Part shown: positions 14,543 through 16,476 of the stretch, piece by piece
How the letters are laid out: every line of letters begins with the position of its first letter
Position numbering within the stretch: the first letter of the stretch is position 1
Source of the DNA: Acidobacteriota bacterium
Lineage (GTDB): Bacteria; Acidobacteriota; Blastocatellia; Pyrinomonadales; Pyrinomonadaceae
Length of the DNA: 16,476 nt
Direction of reading: 5' to 3'
NCBI GenBank assembly: GCA_024640445.1
Contig: JAHEEZ010000063.1
Span: forward strand, 1 to 16,476
Program-made: the position numbers and the translations under genes
Notes under the pieces: model-generated
Told to the model about the DNA's origin: nothing
The model's input: only the letters and a program-made list of their open reading frames with translations
Database searches by the model: none

Positions 14543-15667
14543 TTATGCCGACTGCGGCTCGAACTTCAGCGATTCGTTCAGTGCCTCGATCGCGACCTCC
14601 AATTGGTCGTCGTCGGGGTCCTGGGTCGTGATGTTCTGAAGCCAAATACCCGGCATCGTCATCAGCTTAAAGACGGCACCCGATTCCTTCTTCGCGGCGT
14701 AACGAATGATCTCGTACGAAATGCCCGCCACGAGAGGCATTAGGACGATCCTGACAACCAGGTTCAGCCACATCTGCTGAAAATTCACGACCGAAAACAG
14801 GACGATCGCCACAAGCATCACGACCATAAGAAACGAAGTGCCGCATCTCGGATGCTGGCGCTTCTGTTGCCGCGCGTGATCAACGGTCAGGCTGAGGCCC
14901 TTTTCCCATGTGAACACCGTCTTGTGCTCCGCTCCGTGATATTGAAAGACGCGATGGATGTCCTTCAGGAACGACATAGAGAAGATCATTACAAGGAAGA
15001 AAAACATCCTGATCACTCCGTCGATCAGGTTGAAAGCGATCCAGTTATCGGGCTTCACTTCCCATATATATGCCTTTATCGACAACCACCATCCGGCTCC
15101 GGCGGCTATCGAAGGAGCGTCAGCCCATCCCAGCGAAATAAAAAGAACGTTCGTAAGAAGAAGCGGCGCCACGATGAACAGTGCGACATTAAAGGCGAGC
15201 GCAAAGATGATCGAACCGACCGCCCCCGCCGATTGCTTCGCCTTTGAGCCCTTGGACTCACCTTCGCTTGCAGGCAGCGTCATTTTTGCAGGCGCTTTCG
15301 TGAAGTTCTCGTCGGTCGTCCCTTCAACAAGCACAGGCTCCGTTCCGACTTCCCGTACTTTGGCGAGTTCTTCTTTTTCTTTCAGATCGTCCTCGTATAT
15401 GCGGGCGGAAAAATTTAGCGCCTTAACTCCAAGCGCCAGAGACTGGATAAGAGTCGCGCCGCCGCGCAGGATCGGCACATTCAGGAACTTGTAGCGGTCG
15501 CTCCACTTCGGAAGTTCTTCCGCGGTTGTGACGATTGTTCCGTCTGATTTCCGGCACGCGATCGCGTACGCGCTGGGGGTGCGCATCATCACGCCCTCCA
15601 TCACCGCCTGGCCGCCGACGATCAGGTCTCTTTCAACTGCAAGGAATAGCTGTAAGTATTTCTTCAT
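14543..15667 (-). CDS. DUF1385 family membrane protein (YqhQ-like)
   Basis: The 374-residue protein has the signatures of DUF1385: GGQAVMEGVMMR (18-29), FQYHGAEHKTV (241-251), HPRCGTSFL (272-280) and MPGIWLQNITTQDPDD (338-353). Hydrophobic segments at about 150-176, 218-236, 278-296 and 299-318 predict an integral inner-membrane protein. The conserved His, Glu and Cys residues suggest a metal site, but the biochemical function of the family is unknown. Residues 91-147 form a hydrophilic, Lys/Glu-rich linker (EDDLKEKEELAKVREV..., EGESKGSKAKQ) between the N-terminal motif and the first membrane segment. It lies between rpmE and prfA, a neighbourhood seen in many bacterial genomes, and shares a short 23-nt spacer with prfA. 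The start at 15667 leaves about 17 residues before the GGQAVMEG motif, which is normal; the ribosome-binding site is weak. Confidence 0.9.
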   Translation of the reverse strand: MKKYLQLFLAVERDLIVGGQAVMEGVMMRTPSAYAIACRKSDGTIVTTAEELPKWSDRYKFLNVPILRGGATLIQSLALGVKALNFSARIYEDDLKEKEELAKVREVGTEPVLVEGTTDENFTKAPAKMTLPASEGESKGSKAKQSAGAVGSIIFALAFNVALFIVAPLLLTNVLFISLGWADAPSIAAGAGWWLSIKAYIWEVKPDNWIAFNLIDGVIRMFFFLVMIFSMSFLKDIHRVFQYHGAEHKTVFTWEKGLSLTVDHARQQKRQHPRCGTSFLMVVMLVAIVLFSVVNFQQMWLNLVVRIVLMPLVAGISYEIIRYAAKKESGAVFKLMTMPGIWLQNITTQDPDDDQLEVAIEALNESLKFEPQSA

Positions 15668-15723
15668 AAGGCTGTCTAGGATTTGAACTCGTCTCTAATA
15701 GATGTCCAATGCTCCCGATCCGC

Positions 15724-15818
15724 AAAAAACAACGCCGGCCTTTTGATCTTCGGGCGTCCGGGGTCTGTGCAAATGATACACGAAACCCGTTGACGCTTCC
15801 CGATCGAGCGCCGGCGTT
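15724..15818 (-). terminator. Possible large terminator/attenuator between rpmE and the DUF1385 gene
   Basis: Read on the minus strand, AACGCCGGC (complement of 15810-15818) pairs perfectly with GCCGGCGTT (complement of 15731-15739) 70 nt later. The second arm is followed at once by GTTTTTT. A 9-bp GC-rich stem next to a T run is terminator-like, but the 70-nt insert is unusual and would need its own folding. It could be a structured RNA leader for the downstream DUF1385-prfA unit. Confidence 0.35.
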
Positions 15819-15884
15819 TGATTTTTCTGCCGCTAATATTGATTGTGCAACGGACTCATAGGTCCCAGCCGAATCATACTAAAG

Positions 15885-16100
15885 TTACTTGGTGGCCTGC
15901 CGCCTGGCAAAACGCTTGTTGAATCGGTCCACACGACCTGCCGTATCAACGAGCTTTTGTTTGCCCGTAAAGAACGGATGACAGTCCGAACAGATTTCGA
16001 TCGTCAGCTCTTCTCCCATCGTCGACCGCGTCTCGAACGAATGTCCGCAGGCGCAGGTGACCGTAATGGTCTCGTAGCTGGGATGTATCTCATTTTTCAT
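15885..16100 (-). CDS. rpmE: 50S ribosomal protein L31, zinc-binding (C+) type
   Basis: The 71-residue protein starts at MKNEIHPSYE, the standard L31 N-terminus. The open frame extends further upstream but that part is not L31-like. L31 bridges the large subunit central protuberance and the 30S head. The four zinc ligands are present: Cys16 and Cys18 (TCACGH) and Cys37 and Cys40 (ICSDCHPF), which marks the C+ paralog used under zinc-replete conditions. The segment HPFFTGKQKLVDTAGRVDRFNKR is the normal family C-half. It is the first gene of the minus-strand rpmE, DUF1385, prfA series. The next gene begins 217 nt downstream, across a possible terminator, so it may be transcribed alone. Confidence 0.97.
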   Translation of the reverse strand: MKNEIHPSYETITVTCACGHSFETRSTMGEELTIEICSDCHPFFTGKQKLVDTAGRVDRFNKRFARRQATK

Positions 16101-16120
16101 AGCTTGATGATTACCCGCCT

Positions 16121-16148
16121 TAAATAGGGTTGAAGCACAAAGTGCAAA
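16121..16148 (-). promoter_or_regulatory. Candidate promoter of rpmE
   Basis: On the minus strand TTTGCA (complement of 16143-16148) and TATTTA (complement of 16121-16126) are 16 bp apart. They lie just upstream of the rpmE ATG at 16100, predicting a very short leader. This is a consensus match only. Confidence 0.4.
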
Positions 16149-16204
16149 CGTAAAATATAGAACGGGAGCGCGGAAATGGCAAGTTCCGGGGAGTACGCAT
16201 CGAT

Positions 16205-16248
16205 CCCGCCCATAAATGGGCGGGCTAAACGAAGGGTGGGCTAAACGA
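16205..16248. repeat. REP-like palindrome followed by a doubled GGGYGGGCTAAACGA motif
   Basis: CCCGCCCAT-AA-ATGGGCGGG (16205-16224) is a perfect inverted repeat with nine-base arms. Its right arm starts the first of two direct copies of GGGYGGGCTAAACGA (16218-16232 and 16234-16248). It is intergenic, GC-rich and hairpin-forming, the features of REP-type dispersed elements. It may also be a transcript end for a gene beyond the window, although no T run follows. Confidence 0.6.
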
Positions 16249-16257
16249 TAGGCGGAA

Positions 16258-16476
16258 GGCGGAAACGCGACCGTAAGGGAGCGTGCCCGTGGATCGTGCA
16301 TAGTGAATCGTGAAAAGTGAATGGAGAAAGGCAGAAACGCGACCGTCAGGGAGCGTGCCGGTCGATCGTAAATCGTGAAAAGTGAATGGAGAAAGGCGGA
16401 AATGCGACCGTCAGGGAGCGTGCCGGTGGATCGTGAATAGTGAATCGTGAAAAGTGAATGGAGAAAGGCGGAAATG
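16258..16476. repeat. Tandem array of about 72-bp units with internal heptamers, open at right edge
   Basis: Units start at GGCGGAAA or GGCAGAAA: 16258-16329 (72 bp), 16330-16394 (65 bp), 16395-16466 (72 bp), and a fourth begins at 16467. Each has a GC-rich half (GCGACCGTCAGGGAGCGTGCC) and a half made of heptamers of the form CGTGAAT/AGTGAAT. The first and third units have four heptamers, the second has three, which accounts exactly for its 7-bp shorter length. No coding sequence is evident across it. It looks like an intergenic minisatellite built by slippage. Confidence 0.88.

Noticed and set aside
15668..15720. tRNA-like T-arm text (GGATTTGAACTC, minus-strand TTCAAAT loop) near the DUF1385 start
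   Set aside because: The bases flanking the loop do not form a five-pair stem, and no anticodon, D or acceptor arms can be paired around it. At most it is a decayed relic or chance.
16101..16301. Upstream in-frame extension of rpmE to 138 residues
   Set aside because: L31 proteins begin at MK..IHP. The extension is low-quality sequence that runs through the REP-like palindrome and has no ribosome-binding site.
16258..16476. CRISPR array
   Set aside because: Units are directly abutting tandem repeats with no unique spacers between them and no cas genes nearby.

Overview
The window looks like a chromosomal segment of a Gram-negative bacterium, most likely an acidobacterium of the Blastocatellia/Pyrinomonadaceae type. 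This is inference. It rests on two very large Oar-like TonB-dependent outer-membrane proteins with an N-terminal carboxypeptidase-regulatory-like domain, secreted YARHG-repeat and low-complexity proteins, moderately high GC, and short GC-rich palindromic and heptameric intergenic repeats. No transposase, phage gene, CRISPR array, rRNA or convincing tRNA is visible.

Left part (1-2640): a minus-strand secreted protein of unknown function starts at 710 and runs off the left edge inside a 27-bp coding tandem repeat (YSSSDDDKT units). Diverging from it on the plus strand are an OsmC-family protein (903-1331) and, only 4 nt later, a secreted four-repeat YARHG protein (1336-2550), closed by a rho-independent terminator.

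Middle-left (2684-4503): a coiled-coil protein with an embedded J-domain-like HPD segment, then a thioredoxin-reductase-fold flavoprotein that keeps its FAD and NADPH sites but has lost the redox CxxC.

Centre (4504-12651): two tandem, same-strand Oar-like outer-membrane proteins of 1238 and 1250 residues. Each has a signal peptide, regulatory-like domain, plug, long barrel and terminal aromatic residue, and each is followed by its own strong terminator. They are close paralogs: the plug region differs at only 7 of 116 residues. Their synonymous codons are mostly diverged, so the duplication is old and under purifying selection. Their otherwise dissimilar upstream regions share a short leader module (GGAACGC, three variable bases, ATGCGTCCTTTC) 56-60 nt before each start codon.

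Right part (12670-16100), all minus strand: rpmE (ribosomal protein L31), a DUF1385/YqhQ-type membrane protein, prfA (release factor 1) and a histidine-phosphatase (phosphoglycerate-mutase-like) gene. The rpmE/DUF1385/prfA grouping is a familiar housekeeping neighbourhood.

Right edge (16200-16476): a perfect GC-rich palindrome, a doubled GGGYGGGCTAAACGA motif, and a tandem array of about 72 bp units built partly of heptamers, continuing past the window.

The least ordinary parts are the 27-bp coding repeat at the left edge, the shared leader of the tandem outer-membrane genes, the CxxC-less reductase and the composite repeat array at the right edge. I see no clearly new multi-gene system such as a defence island or biosynthetic cluster.
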